Source: PKWO01 sp036384915
GTDB taxonomy: Bacteria > Pseudomonadota > Gammaproteobacteria > Burkholderiales > Burkholderiaceae_D
Length of the DNA stretch: 52,543 bases
Assembly (NCBI GenBank): GCA_036384915.1
Contig: DASVLJ010000033.1
Coordinates: 1-52,543, forward strand
Direction of reading: 5' to 3'
Below the pieces are notes generated by a model that did not search any database, was not told where the DNA came from, and saw nothing but the letters and a program-made list of their open reading frames with translations. Below are positions 1 through 8,103 of the stretch, piece by piece (positions within the stretch are counted from its first letter, which is position 1; each line of letters starts with the position of its first letter). The position numbers were made by a program, and so were the translations under genes.

Positions 1-103
1 AGATGGCGGGAAAACACCGCGAAATGCCCTGGTTTCGTCTCGCCAAGTCGAAAAAATCAGCTGCGCGAGAAAAATTTAACGAGACTGGCGCCGCAAATGA
101 CCG

Positions 104-361
104 TCACGTTGCGTAACTCGATTTATTCAGCGCTTCCCTAGACGCGTAGTCAATAGAAACGACCAACTCTGAAACGCTTTGAAACGAAAGGTCGCTTGGA
201 GCTATTCGAAACACGAACGTATTATCTTCTGCTGGCAACCATTCAACGATGAAATCAATGTCCAGTATTAGCTCGCCCTCGCAGCCATCCGGGCCCTCCA
301 CTATTCGTATCCCGTGGATAGCGTTGTCGTGCCAGTTCATTTGTTCAAAAACATCACTCAT
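104..361 (-). CDS. small hypothetical protein, possibly C-terminally shortened
   Basis: The 85-residue product is acidic, with no signal peptide or membrane segment. It carries a run WHDNAIHGIRI followed by GELILDIDFIVEWL and FRIAPSDL. This pattern resembles a widespread family of uncharacterised cytosolic proteins, often orphan or near toxin/immunity islands. From memory, members of that type run well past 100 residues, so the stop soon after VSIDY may mark a truncated copy. The start is the ATG at 361; no strong ribosome binding site is visible. The gene stands alone beside repeat-bearing DNA and is less GC-rich than its neighbours, which suggests acquisition. No function can be assigned. 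Confidence 0.55.
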   Translation of the reverse strand: MSDVFEQMNWHDNAIHGIRIVEGPDGCEGELILDIDFIVEWLPAEDNTFVFRIAPSDLSFQSVSELVVSIDYASREALNKSSYAT

Positions 362-420
362 CAGAATTAAATCCCGTGTGAAACTAGTGTCTGAATATCA
401 TATCCGCTAGATATTTGACT

Positions 421-444
421 GGCCGCTATTGGCCGGTAGCGGCC
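421..444. repeat. 8-bp inverted repeat in the 362-652 intergenic gap
   Basis: ggccgcta and tagcggcc form a perfect dyad around an 8-nt spacer, ttggccgg. It has no adjoining T-tract, so it is not a classical terminator. It sits in the 291-bp gap between the small hypothetical gene and the MmyB-type regulator. It resembles intergenic palindromes seen in multiple copies in proteobacterial genomes, but no second copy was found in this window. Confidence 0.4.
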
Positions 445-602
445 CCATGTGGACTTTAACTCATCTTACAGTTTGTGTCAGGTCAAGTCTGAGCTAGTGC
501 ACTTTATCTGTAGCTCGTGGGTCGGAAAAGTGTGCGTCCCAAGTCAAATGTATCGTCCGACGCCCAACCGCCATGTGCGGCCCTTTTTCGCTACCACGCT
601 GA

Positions 603-622
603 ATTCCCGCATTCTTGGGAAT
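603..622. repeat. dRS3-like 20-bp repeat (attccc-N8-gggaat)
   Basis: The sequence is attccc, eight bases, gggaat: the arrangement known for the neisserial dRS3 repeat and related proteobacterial dispersed repeats. It lies 31 bp beyond the 3' end of the MmyB-type regulator. A related stem, attcccgc...gcgggagt, occurs at 42666-42685, so this is probably one family of short dispersed repeats in this genome. Confidence 0.5.
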
Positions 623-652
623 GACTGAGGAATCGCTATCGCGATGGCAAAT

Positions 653-1477
653 TCATCGGCCCGGCGTCAACAACTGCTTAACCCGCCGGGTATCCTCCTC
701 CGAAGCCGGCTGATAAATCACCAACGTCAAATCCGGCCGCCCATCCACGGCAAACGACGAATATTCCATGCTCAGCACGCCGACCACCGGATGCTGGAAT
801 GTCTTCAACCCTCCCCCATGCGACACGATATCGTTCTCGCGCCACAGGGCATCGAACTCCGGGCTGGTGCGTGAGAGCTCGTCGATCAACTGCTTCACTT
901 CCTCCGTCGCGCCGGCACGCGTGATGTCGGCGCGGAATGCCGCGACAATGTAGCGGGCAGCGGCGTCCCAGTCGGTTTGCAGAGCACGCACGCGCCGGTT
1001 GGTGAAAAAATTCCGCAGGATGTTGCGCGGTTTGCCGTTGTCGTCGCTTTGGCCCAGCACCAGTGTCGCGGCCTTGTTCCAGCCGACGATGTTCCAGGTG
1101 GAAGTGCGCACGAAGGCGGGGCTGTATTGGAGCGCGTCGAGGATGTGCTGCAGGCGCGGGGTGATGCTTTCCACGGGTTTGTAGTGCACCTCGGGCGGGC
1201 GGCCGAAGGCGAGCAGGTGCACGTGTTCGCGTTCGGCGTCGGTCAGCATGAGGGCGCTGGCTACGCGGTCGAGCACGCTGGTTGAGGGGGCGCCGCCCCG
1301 GCCTTGTTCGAGCCAGGTGTACCAGGTGGCGCTCACGTTGGCGCGCTGCGCCACTTCTTCGCGGCGCAGGCCTGCCGTGCGGCGGCGCCCCGTGACGTAG
1401 CCCAATGCCGCCGCGTCGAGCCGCGAGCGGCGGTCTTTCAGATAGGCGCCCAGCGTGTTGTCTTTGCCTGCCGTCAT
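653..1477 (-). CDS. XRE-family regulator with MmyB-like ligand-binding domain
   Basis: This 274-aa DNA-binding protein has an N-terminal helix-turn-helix at about residues 10-75 (RRTAGLRREEVAQRANVS, then YTWLEQGRG). The region from about 100 to 270 matches the MmyB-like, PAS-type ligand-binding domain, with WNIVGWNKAA and a late HPVVGVL stretch. The LRREEVAQRA signature and length are typical of the family found in actinobacteria and proteobacteria. In this family the regulator commonly controls a divergent oxidoreductase gene, which fits the SDR gene starting 115 bp away on the other strand. The ATG at 1477 gives the usual N-terminus. The ligand is unknown. Confidence in family is high; regulation of the neighbour is inferred. 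Confidence 0.9.
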   Translation of the reverse strand: MTAGKDNTLGAYLKDRRSRLDAAALGYVTGRRRTAGLRREEVAQRANVSATWYTWLEQGRGGAPSTSVLDRVASALMLTDAEREHVHLLAFGRPPEVHYKPVESITPRLQHILDALQYSPAFVRTSTWNIVGWNKAATLVLGQSDDNGKPRNILRNFFTNRRVRALQTDWDAAARYIVAAFRADITRAGATEEVKQLIDELSRTSPEFDALWRENDIVSHGGGLKTFQHPVVGVLSMEYSSFAVDGRPDLTLVIYQPASEEDTRRVKQLLTPGR

Positions 1478-1592
1478 GATTGTTCCCGCTTTATCCGGTT
1501 AAGTCTTATACCAGTATATTGTCACTACTTTACCCTGATATGCCCTGCGGCCAGAATACACCCGTGTTCACCACCCATCAAGGAGCTTCACC

Positions 1593-2474
1593 ATGCGTGT
1601 ATTTGTCACCGGCGCCACCGGCTTTATCGGCGTACCCGTTTGCAAGGAATTGATCGCCGCCGGGCATCAGGTGCTTGGCCTTGCCCGTTCGGACGACGGC
1701 GCCAGGCTTCTGGCCTCGCTCGGCGTCGAGGCGCATCGCGGCGAGTTGCATGATCTGGAAAGCTTGAAGAGCGGCGCGGCCAAGGCCGATGCCGTGATCC
1801 ACACCGCTTTCATCCATGATTTTTCCAGGTTCCAGGAAAACTGCGCAATCGACGGCCGCGCCATCGAGGCGATGGGCGCCGTGCTTGCCGGCTCGACGCG
1901 CCCTTTCATCGTCACGTCGGGCACGGGCGGCCTGGCCGCACCCGGCAAGCTGGCGACGGAAAACGACGTGCTGCCGCCGAATTCGCCCTTGCCGCGCGTG
2001 TCGGAACAGACGGCTTTTGCGCTGATCGACAAGGGCGTCAGCTCGGCCGTGATGCGCCTGCCCCAAGTGCACGATCCACTCAAGCAAGGCCTGGTTACCT
2101 ACGCGATTGCCGTGGCGCGCGAAAAAGGCGTGTCGGCCTATGTGGGCGACGGCAGCAACCGCTGGCCTGCGGCCCACGTGTCGGACGTTGCGAAGCTGTA
2201 CCGCCTGGCCCTGGAGAAGCATGAAACCGGCGCGCGCTGGCATGCCGTGGCGGAAGAAGGGGTGCCGATGCGCGAGATTGCCGAATCGCTCGGGCGCGGC
2301 TTGAAGCTGCCGGTGAAGTCGCTGACGCCGGAAGAGGCGCAGGCGCACTTCGGCTGGCTCGCCCTGTTCGCGGCGCATGATTTGCCGGCATCGAGTGCGA
2401 TCACGCGCAGGAAGCTGGATTGGAACCCTGTCGGGCCTACCATGCTGGAGGATTTGGATAAGGCGGCCTACTAA
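1593..2474 (+). CDS. SDR family NAD(P)-dependent oxidoreductase (atypical, epimerase-like)
   Basis: The 293-aa protein has the nucleotide-binding glycine motif GATGFIG at residues 7-13, followed by the arginine of LARSDD that usually favours NADPH. It matches extended or atypical SDRs annotated as NAD-dependent epimerase/dehydratase, frequently found beside MmyB-type regulators. The middle (GTGGLA, then TAFALIDKG) carries no canonical YxxxK, so classical dehydrogenase chemistry is uncertain. A good ribosome binding site (aaggag) lies 7 nt before the ATG. The gene is probably induced through the divergent regulator. Substrate unknown; a cytosolic soluble enzyme is expected. Confidence 0.85.
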   Translation: MRVFVTGATGFIGVPVCKELIAAGHQVLGLARSDDGARLLASLGVEAHRGELHDLESLKSGAAKADAVIHTAFIHDFSRFQENCAIDGRAIEAMGAVLAGSTRPFIVTSGTGGLAAPGKLATENDVLPPNSPLPRVSEQTAFALIDKGVSSAVMRLPQVHDPLKQGLVTYAIAVAREKGVSAYVGDGSNRWPAAHVSDVAKLYRLALEKHETGARWHAVAEEGVPMREIAESLGRGLKLPVKSLTPEEAQAHFGWLALFAAHDLPASSAITRRKLDWNPVGPTMLEDLDKAAY

Positions 2475-2486
2475 ATCCTGTCACGT

Positions 2487-2511
2487 CCATGCGGGTTCCT
2501 CGCCCGCATGG
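2487..2511. terminator. hairpin between convergent SDR and uraH genes
   Basis: ccatgcggg and cccgcatgg form a perfect 9-bp stem around a 7-nt loop, midway between the stop codons of the SDR gene (+) and uraH (-). No strong T-run follows on either strand, so it may be an intrinsic terminator of moderate strength or an mRNA 3'-end stabiliser serving both genes. Confidence 0.5.
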
Positions 2512-2515
2512 CGCA

Positions 2516-2869
2516 TCAGCTTCCCCGGTAAGTCGAATAGGCCCAAGGCGAGACGACCAGCGGCACATGGTAATTCTGCGCCGCATCGGCAATACCGAAG
2601 GCAATCGTCACCCGGTCGATGAATTTGGGTTCGGGCAAGACCGCGCCCTGCCTGGCAAAATAGTCCCCTGCGGCAAACACCAGCTCGTAACACCCCGGCG
2701 CCATCTCGTCGCCCGAGAGCAAGGGCGCATCGCAGCGGCCATCGGCATTGGTGACGGATTGCTTGAGCAGCGTCTTCACGCTGCCCCGCACGGCATACAA
2801 TTCCACCGCCACGCCGGCGCCCGGCTTACCCTGCGTCACATCCAGCACATGCGTGCTCAACTTGCCCAT
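2516..2869 (-). CDS. uraH: 5-hydroxyisourate hydrolase (transthyretin-like)
   Basis: It hydrolyses 5-hydroxyisourate, the product of urate oxidation, to OHCU, which UraD then decarboxylates to S-allantoin. The 117-residue protein shows the family hallmarks: N-terminal LSTHVLDVTQGKPG and C-terminal HVPLVVSPWAYSTYRGS, ending in the diagnostic YRGS tetrapeptide. The open frame extends upstream to 3070, but the ATG at 2869 is preceded by a strong aggagg and gives the normal length, so that start was chosen. It diverges from puuE, which with the uraD-allC fusion supplies the following steps. No urate oxidase is visible in the window. Confidence 0.95.
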   Translation of the reverse strand: MGKLSTHVLDVTQGKPGAGVAVELYAVRGSVKTLLKQSVTNADGRCDAPLLSGDEMAPGCYELVFAAGDYFARQGAVLPEPKFIDRVTIAFGIADAAQNYHVPLVVSPWAYSTYRGS

Positions 2870-2886
2870 GGCTTCCTCCTGTTGGT

Positions 2887-2908
2887 ATCGGATTAGTATC
2901 AGATTAGC
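2887..2908. promoter_or_regulatory. tandem 11-bp repeat in the uraH-puuE divergent promoter region
   Basis: atcggattagt and atcagattagc lie head to tail immediately upstream of uraH, within the 193-bp divergent region that also holds AT-rich tatact stretches at about 2929-2934 and 2952-2957. Repeated 11-bp units (one helical turn) are a plausible binding site for a regulator of ureide use. The regulator is not identifiable here. Confidence 0.3.
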
Positions 2909-3062
2909 ATCAAACTTGCATGGCATCTTATACTGCCGCCGCCTTCTCCCATATACTAACCTGCATATAAGCCACATAAGCGTTGCCGGTGCCCGCGCTG
3001 GCGGGCCGGCGCCACAATGGCACGTATCGATTACCGCGCCTATCACGAGGACAAGGCCCAGA

Positions 3063-3998
3063 ATGAACAACAGCTATCCGCGCGACATGAAAGGCTACGG
3101 CCGCACTCCGCCCCACGCCCGGTGGCCCGGCGGCGCGCGCGTGGCGCTCCAATTCGTATTGAACTACGAAGAAGGCGCCGAGAACAATGTCTTGCACGGC
3201 GACGCGGCTTCTGAAACCTTTCTCTCCGAAATCATCGGCGCGCAAGCCTTCCCCATGCGCCACATGAGCATGGAATCGCTCTACGAATACGGCTCGCGTG
3301 CGGGGCTGTGGCGCCTGCTGCGCCTGTTCGAGGAACGCAAGCTGCCGCTGACGGTCTTCGGCGTCTCCATGGCCTTGCAGCGCAACCCGGAAGCCGTGGC
3401 GGCGTTCCAGGAGCTGGGCCACGAAATCGCCTGCCACGGCTTGCGCTGGGTCAGTTATCAGAATGTGGACGAAGCCACCGAGCGCGCCCATATGGCGGAA
3501 GCGGTGCGGATCATCCGCGATCTGACCGGTTCGGCCCCGCTGGGCTGGTACACCGGGCGCGATTCGCCCAATACGCGCCGGCTTGTGGTGGAGCACGGCG
3601 GCTTCGCCTACGATGCCGACCATTACGGCGACGACCTGCCCTTCTGGGAAACGGTCAAGACCGGCGACGGCAAACAGACGCCGCACCTCGTGGTGCCCTA
3701 TACGCTCGACACCAACGATATGCGTTTTGCCGCGGCGCAGGGCTTCAATTCGGGTACGCAATTTTTCGATTACCTCAAGGATGCCTTCGACGTGCTCTAC
3801 AAGGAAGGCGACCCCGCCGGGCTGAACGCGCCCAAGATGCTGTCGATCGGCCTGCACTGCCGCATCGCCGGCCGCCCTGCCCGCGCGGCGGCATTGGCGC
3901 GCTTTCTCGATTACGTGCAGGCGCACGACAAGGTGTGGATCACGCGCCGCATCGACATCGCCGAACATTGGCGCACGCATCATCCCTACCGGGCATAG
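3063..3998 (+). CDS. puuE: allantoinase PuuE (NodB/polysaccharide-deacetylase fold)
   Basis: The enzyme opens allantoin to allantoate. It is unrelated to the amidohydrolase-type AllB and belongs to the carbohydrate esterase 4/NodB fold. The 311-aa protein starts MNNSYPRDMKGYG and contains FVLNYEEGAEN, LGHEIACHGLRW and GWYTGRDSPNTRRL, characteristic of PuuE. The open frame runs further upstream, but the conserved N-terminus begins at the ATG at 3063, preceded by a weak aagg. The uraD-allC fusion begins 4 bp after the stop, so the two are co-transcribed and catalyse neighbouring steps. uraH diverges upstream. The protein is cytosolic. Confidence 0.93.
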   Translation: MNNSYPRDMKGYGRTPPHARWPGGARVALQFVLNYEEGAENNVLHGDAASETFLSEIIGAQAFPMRHMSMESLYEYGSRAGLWRLLRLFEERKLPLTVFGVSMALQRNPEAVAAFQELGHEIACHGLRWVSYQNVDEATERAHMAEAVRIIRDLTGSAPLGWYTGRDSPNTRRLVVEHGGFAYDADHYGDDLPFWETVKTGDGKQTPHLVVPYTLDTNDMRFAAAQGFNSGTQFFDYLKDAFDVLYKEGDPAGLNAPKMLSIGLHCRIAGRPARAAALARFLDYVQAHDKVWITRRIDIAEHWRTHHPYRA

Positions 3999-4002
3999 GC
4001 GC

Positions 4003-5763
4003 ATGGGCATCACACTCGAAACCCTGAACCGGGCCAGCGCCGAACAATTCACCGAGGCGCTGCACGGCATCTATGAGCATTCGCCGTGGGTTGCGCAACA
4101 TGCCGCCGCCGCGCGCCCCTTCGCCAACATCACGGCCTTGAAGCTCGCCATGCAGCGCGCCGTGCGCGAGGCCGGCACCGATGCGCAACTGGGCTTGATC
4201 CGCGCCCACCCGGAACTGGCGGGCAAGGCCGCCGTGGCCGGCACGCTGACGCGCGAATCGACCGGCGAGCAAGCCAAGGCCGGCCTGAACCTGTGCAGCC
4301 CGGAGGAATTCGCCACGCTGCAAACGTTGAACGCCGACTACAACGCCAAGTTCGGCTTTCCCTTCATCCTCGCGGTCAAAGGGCCGGACAGCAAGGGCTA
4401 TACGCGCCAAGCCATCATTGCCGCTTTCGGCCGCCGCCTGAAAAACCAGCGGAGCGACGAGTTCGCCGAAAACCTGCGCCAGATCGACCGCATCGCCGAG
4501 TTGCGCATCAACGATTTGCTCGGTTTCACACCCGAGCTCGGCAATGCCGTCATGGCCTGGAGCGAAGCGATCGCTGCCTGGAGCGACGACGAGGAAGGCT
4601 TGACTTGCGCCTACATGACGGCGGCACACCAGAAAACGGCCAGGCAATTGCAGGCATGGATGAGCGAAGCGGGCATGCAGGCGCACATCGACGCCGCCGG
4701 CAACGTGGTCGGGCGCTACCTGTCCGACAACCCCGCTGCCAAAACGCTGATGACGGGCTCGCATTACGACACGGTGAAAAACGGCGGCAAGTATGACGGC
4801 CGCGAAGGCATACTCGTGCCGATCGCCGTGGTGCGCGAACTGCACCGGCGCGGCGAGAAGCTGCCCTTCCATGTCGAGGTGGTCGGCTTTTCCGAGGAGG
4901 AAGGCGTGCGCTACAAGAGTACCTTCCTGGGCAGCAATGCCGTCATCGGCCGCTTCGACATGGCGCTGCTGGACAAGGAAGATGCCGACGGCATTGCCAT
5001 GCGCGATGCGTTGCGCAATGCCGGGCATGACGCCGGCGCGATTCCCGCCATCGCGCGCAAGCCGGAAGACTTGCTCGGCTTCGTCGAAGTCCACATCGAG
5101 CAAGGCCCGGTGCTGCTGGAGCGCAACCTGCCGGCCGGCATCGTGACCTCGATTGCCGGCGCACGACGCTACTTGATCGAACTGACGGGCGTGGCGAGCC
5201 ATGCCGGCACCACGCCGATGTCGATGCGCAAGGATGCGGCGGCAGCGGCGGCGGAAATCGTGCTTTACGTGGAGCGGCGCTGCGGCCAGACGCCCTCGCT
5301 GGTGGGCACGGTCGGCCAGTTGCAGGTGCCGCAAGGCTCAGTCAACGTCATCCCCGGTGCGTGCAAACTCTCGCTCGACATCCGCGCGGCGGACGATGCC
5401 ACGCGCGATGCGGCGGTGGAGGATATCGTCAAGGAAATCGACGCCATCTGCGCGCGGCGCCATATCGAGTTGAAGCTGGAACAGGCGATGAGCGCGCCGG
5501 CTGCGCCTTGCGCAGGCTGGTTGATGGCGCAATTGCGCGCCTCAACCGCGCGCGCAGGCGTGGAACCGTTCGAACTGCCCTCTGGTGCCGGCCATGACGC
5601 GATGACGCTGGCCAAGATCACCGACGTGGCGATGCTGTTCACGCGTTGCGGCAATGGCGGGATCAGCCATAATCCGTTGGAGGTCATGACGGCGGACGAT
5701 GCGGAAATTTCGGCGCAGATTTTGCTCGATTTTTTGCGTAACTTCCAGCCTAAGGCTGCGTGA
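4003..5763 (+). CDS. uraD-allC: bifunctional OHCU decarboxylase / allantoate amidohydrolase (fusion)
   Basis: This is a 586-aa natural fusion. Residues 1 to about 170 form an OHCU decarboxylase (UraD): YEHSPWV carries the expected catalytic histidine, with RAHPEL and FGFPFILAVKG further on. Residues from about 180 to the end are an M20-family allantoate amidohydrolase (AllC-like). Its metal-site motifs are GSHYDTV, FSEEEGVRY and VEVHIEQGPVL, followed by the dimerisation and substrate segments ASHAGTTPM, GAGHDAM and GISHNPLE. One polypeptide therefore carries two non-consecutive steps, with puuE, 4 bp upstream, supplying the step between them. Both catalytic sets look intact. Such fusions are known in Burkholderiales. 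A decayed copy of the last 30 or so codons lies downstream. Confidence 0.93.
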   Translation: MGITLETLNRASAEQFTEALHGIYEHSPWVAQHAAAARPFANITALKLAMQRAVREAGTDAQLGLIRAHPELAGKAAVAGTLTRESTGEQAKAGLNLCSPEEFATLQTLNADYNAKFGFPFILAVKGPDSKGYTRQAIIAAFGRRLKNQRSDEFAENLRQIDRIAELRINDLLGFTPELGNAVMAWSEAIAAWSDDEEGLTCAYMTAAHQKTARQLQAWMSEAGMQAHIDAAGNVVGRYLSDNPAAKTLMTGSHYDTVKNGGKYDGREGILVPIAVVRELHRRGEKLPFHVEVVGFSEEEGVRYKSTFLGSNAVIGRFDMALLDKEDADGIAMRDALRNAGHDAGAIPAIARKPEDLLGFVEVHIEQGPVLLERNLPAGIVTSIAGARRYLIELTGVASHAGTTPMSMRKDAAAAAAEIVLYVERRCGQTPSLVGTVGQLQVPQGSVNVIPGACKLSLDIRAADDATRDAAVEDIVKEIDAICARRHIELKLEQAMSAPAAPCAGWLMAQLRASTARAGVEPFELPSGAGHDAMTLAKITDVAMLFTRCGNGGISHNPLEVMTADDAEISAQILLDFLRNFQPKAA

Positions 5764-5776
5764 TCGGAGAAAAAAT

Positions 5777-5885
5777 CGTAGGGTGGAAAAGCGCAGCGCA
5801 TTCCACCATGTGCGTCAAATGGCTTTCTTTAATCGCTTGGTGGAATCGCCCGGGCGGCGCTCCGCTTCGGCTATTACACCCTACG
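5777..5885. repeat. 109-bp MITE-like intergenic element, copy A
   Basis: The element starts with cgtagggtg and ends with its exact reverse complement caccctacg. Internally it has ggtggaa...ttccacc dyads and the segment tgtgcgtcaaa...cgcttggtggaatcgcc. A second copy with the same order of motifs is at about 18260-18376. It carries no reading frame. It lies directly between the end of uraD-allC and a duplicated fragment of that gene. The structure suggests a non-autonomous mobile or REP-like element. Confidence 0.7.
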
Positions 5886-5901
5886 TTCCTTTAGCCGGCT
5901 A

Positions 5902-5992
5902 CGCTGGAAATCACGACGGCGGACGATGCGCAAATTTCGGCGTAGATTTTGCTCGATTTTTTGCGTAACTTCCAGCCCAAGGCTGGGTGATT
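5902..5992 (+). pseudogene. duplicated 3' fragment of the allC part of uraD-allC
   Basis: About 91 bp match 5675-5765 at an offset of 227 bp, with roughly nine substitutions. Read in the original frame it encodes a tail like that of the fusion protein (TADDAQISA, stop, ILLDFLRNFQP), with a cag-to-tag change creating an early stop. There is no start or upstream domain, so it is a relic. Several changes are silent or conservative, so the fragment may derive from a diverged allele rather than a recent tandem duplication. Confidence 0.75.
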
Positions 5993-6009
5993 CGGCACGC
6001 CACGCAGCA

Positions 6010-7560
6010 CTAGCCCACCCTGGCGATGGGGATGTCGCGGCGGCGCGTTGCGCTGCCTACTCGCAACGCCTCCTCCCGCTCATGCAGCGATTCGCCCATG
6101 AATTGCGCCACGCTCGGGCCATCGGCAACGCGCTTGTCGCCGAACAGGAAACGCGCGACTTCATGAAACCACACGCGCCGGCCTATCCTCACGTACCAGC
6201 GCATGCCATGCAGCACGTCCGGGTCGCGGCTGAAGAAGGTGCGCAGGATCGCGCGCGGGCGCGTTTGCATGCATACTTCGATCGCCTTCACCCACAGGAA
6301 CACGCGCCAGGGCGGCACGTGCCGGGTTGCCAGCACCTGGTGCTTGTAATCCCACTTGCGCTGGTCGGTCTGGATGACGCGCCGGTTTGCCACCGTCGGA
6401 TAGTATGGCGTCCAGCGGTGCGGCGTGACGTAGAGCATCTGGATCTGGTCCGGGTCGTAGCGCAGCAGGTGCTTGAGCGAGCGCCAGTAGTCGGCGTCGG
6501 TTTCTTCCTCGAAGCCGACCACGTAGGTCGCCAATGAAATGATGCCGTGCCGGCGCATGAGGCGGATCGCTTCGCGGTCTTCGCTCATGGTGGCGCCCTT
6601 CTTGATCGCGTTCAGCGTGGCCTGGTCATAGCTTTCGATTCCTAACAGGAAACGGATCACGCCGGCCTGCTTGTACAGGTGCAGGATGTCGGCATCGCGC
6701 ACGATGTCGCCGGCGCGCGTGGAACCGACCAGCAGCAAGGGCACGTTTTCCGCGATCAGGGCTTCGAGAAAGGCTTTCCAGGCCTTGCGCGAGCCGGTGG
6801 GCAGTTCGTCGGCGAAATTGACCAGTTCCACGCCTTGCTCGCGATGCAGGCGCGCCAGCTCCTTGGCGAACCTGACCGGATCGCGGTGGCGCCAGCGCGT
6901 CCAGAAGCCGCGCTGGCCGCAGTAGCTGCACAGGTGCGGACATCCGCGCGAGAATTGCACCACGACCGCGCGCTTGCCGCCCCAGTAGGAATAGCGCGCA
7001 TGGTCGATCAGTTCCCAGCCGACACGATATTGATCGAGGTCGGCGATCATTTCCGCGTCTGGCGTGGCGAAGGCGCGTCCGTGCCAGCGGAAGGCGATGC
7101 CGTCGATGCCCACCAGCGGTGTTTTGGCCGCCAGCGCCGTGGCGAGCAGCACGGCGGTGCGCTCGCCCTCGCCGCGCACTATGTAGTCGATGCACAGCTC
7201 GCGGTTCAATATCTCTTCCCAATGATAGGTCGGATGCACGCCGCCATAGACCACGATTGTGCCGGGCAGCACGGCCTTGATCGATGCGGCGATGCGTACC
7301 GCCGTGGGGTGCGCGGAAGACGAACCGGCATGCCCGATCATGACCATGCGCGGCGCGTGCCTTGCCACCTGCGTCGCGATCCGCTCTACCGTCAGCGGCC
7401 CGAATTCGGCATCGAGCAATTGCACCGGGAAACCGGCATCGATCAGCGGCCCGCCTATGGATAGCAGCCCCAGCGGCGGCAATTGCTCGCGCGGCATGCG
7501 GCTGCCGATGGCGGTGTGCGGCGGGTTGATCAAGAGGATGGGAAAATCGCTGTGGCGCAT
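6010..7560 (-). CDS. B12-binding-domain radical SAM protein (BchE-like superfamily)
   Basis: The 516-aa protein has an N-terminal cobalamin-binding Rossmann-like domain (INPPHTAIGSR, then GHAGSSSAHPTA, VYGGVHPTYH) and a radical SAM core with C207, C211 and C214 in the CPHLCSYC motif, which ligates the 4Fe-4S cluster. This architecture is shared with the anaerobic Mg-protoporphyrin cyclase BchE and many methylases or cyclases. The C-terminal part is longer than the minimal core. The frame extends to 7752, but the ATG at 7560 gives the family N-terminus. It diverges from the membrane-protein/lipocalin/exporter cluster. No bacteriochlorophyll genes are nearby, so BchE function is not claimed; the substrate is unknown. 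Confidence 0.85.
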   Translation of the reverse strand: MRHSDFPILLINPPHTAIGSRMPREQLPPLGLLSIGGPLIDAGFPVQLLDAEFGPLTVERIATQVARHAPRMVMIGHAGSSSAHPTAVRIAASIKAVLPGTIVVYGGVHPTYHWEEILNRELCIDYIVRGEGERTAVLLATALAAKTPLVGIDGIAFRWHGRAFATPDAEMIADLDQYRVGWELIDHARYSYWGGKRAVVVQFSRGCPHLCSYCGQRGFWTRWRHRDPVRFAKELARLHREQGVELVNFADELPTGSRKAWKAFLEALIAENVPLLLVGSTRAGDIVRDADILHLYKQAGVIRFLLGIESYDQATLNAIKKGATMSEDREAIRLMRRHGIISLATYVVGFEEETDADYWRSLKHLLRYDPDQIQMLYVTPHRWTPYYPTVANRRVIQTDQRKWDYKHQVLATRHVPPWRVFLWVKAIEVCMQTRPRAILRTFFSRDPDVLHGMRWYVRIGRRVWFHEVARFLFGDKRVADGPSVAQFMGESLHEREEALRVGSATRRRDIPIARVG

Positions 7561-7683
7561 GGCGGCTCCTAAGAGAGTGGAAGCCTGCACGATAGGCCCG
7601 CTGTGTGAAGTCTTGATGCGCCAGGATGCAGCCGGGGTGAAGCCGCTGGTAAAATGGATGGTCCTCCCATGGAGCCATGTCCG

Positions 7684-8103
7684 ATGGATCGCTTTGCCCC
7701 CGTCCCGATTGCCGCCGCCGCCCTCATCCTGTTGGCATTTGGCGTGATGCATCTTTGGTACACCCTGCGCAGCAAGGCGCTGACCCCGCGCGATGCGGCG
7801 CTTGAAGCGGGCATGAAGGAAGCCGCGCCCCGGATTTCAAGCGAGACCACGATGTGGAAAGCCTGGGTCGGCTTCAATGTCAGCCACAGCGCCAGCCTGA
7901 TTTTCTTCGGTTTGCTCTATCTCTATCTGGCTGTCGAGCACACGCTGCTTCTTGAAGGCGAACCGGTTTTGCTGGGAGCGGGCCTGCTGTTCCTGATCGC
8001 CTATTACCTGATGGCGCGCGCCTATTGGTTCCGCGTGCCGCGCCGCGGCGTGGCGCTGGCCATCGCGCTCTATGCCGCCGGGTTGGCGCTGGACTGGTTT
8101 TGA
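7684..8103 (+). CDS. small integral membrane protein, function unknown
   Basis: The 139-aa hydrophobic protein has about four predicted transmembrane segments: near residues 5-22 (PIAAAALILLAFGVMHLWY), around 65-80 (SASLIFFGLLYLYLAVE), 90-110 (LLGAGLLFLIAYYLMA) and the C-terminus (VALAIALYAAGLALDWF). The ATG at 7684 was chosen because ggag lies 9 nt before it; in-frame ATGs at 7654 and 7669 are alternatives. Its stop overlaps the next start (TGATG), so it is translationally coupled to the lipocalin-like gene and probably belongs to the same membrane-associated function. It resembles uncharacterised conserved membrane proteins. Confidence 0.75.
   Translation: MDRFAPVPIAAAALILLAFGVMHLWYTLRSKALTPRDAALEAGMKEAAPRISSETTMWKAWVGFNVSHSASLIFFGLLYLYLAVEHTLLLEGEPVLLGAGLLFLIAYYLMARAYWFRVPRRGVALAIALYAAGLALDWF

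Noticed and set aside
2870..3070. N-terminal extension of uraH to 3070
   Set aside because: The extension overlaps the divergent promoter and puuE start, is unlike any UraH, and a strong aggagg precedes the internal ATG.
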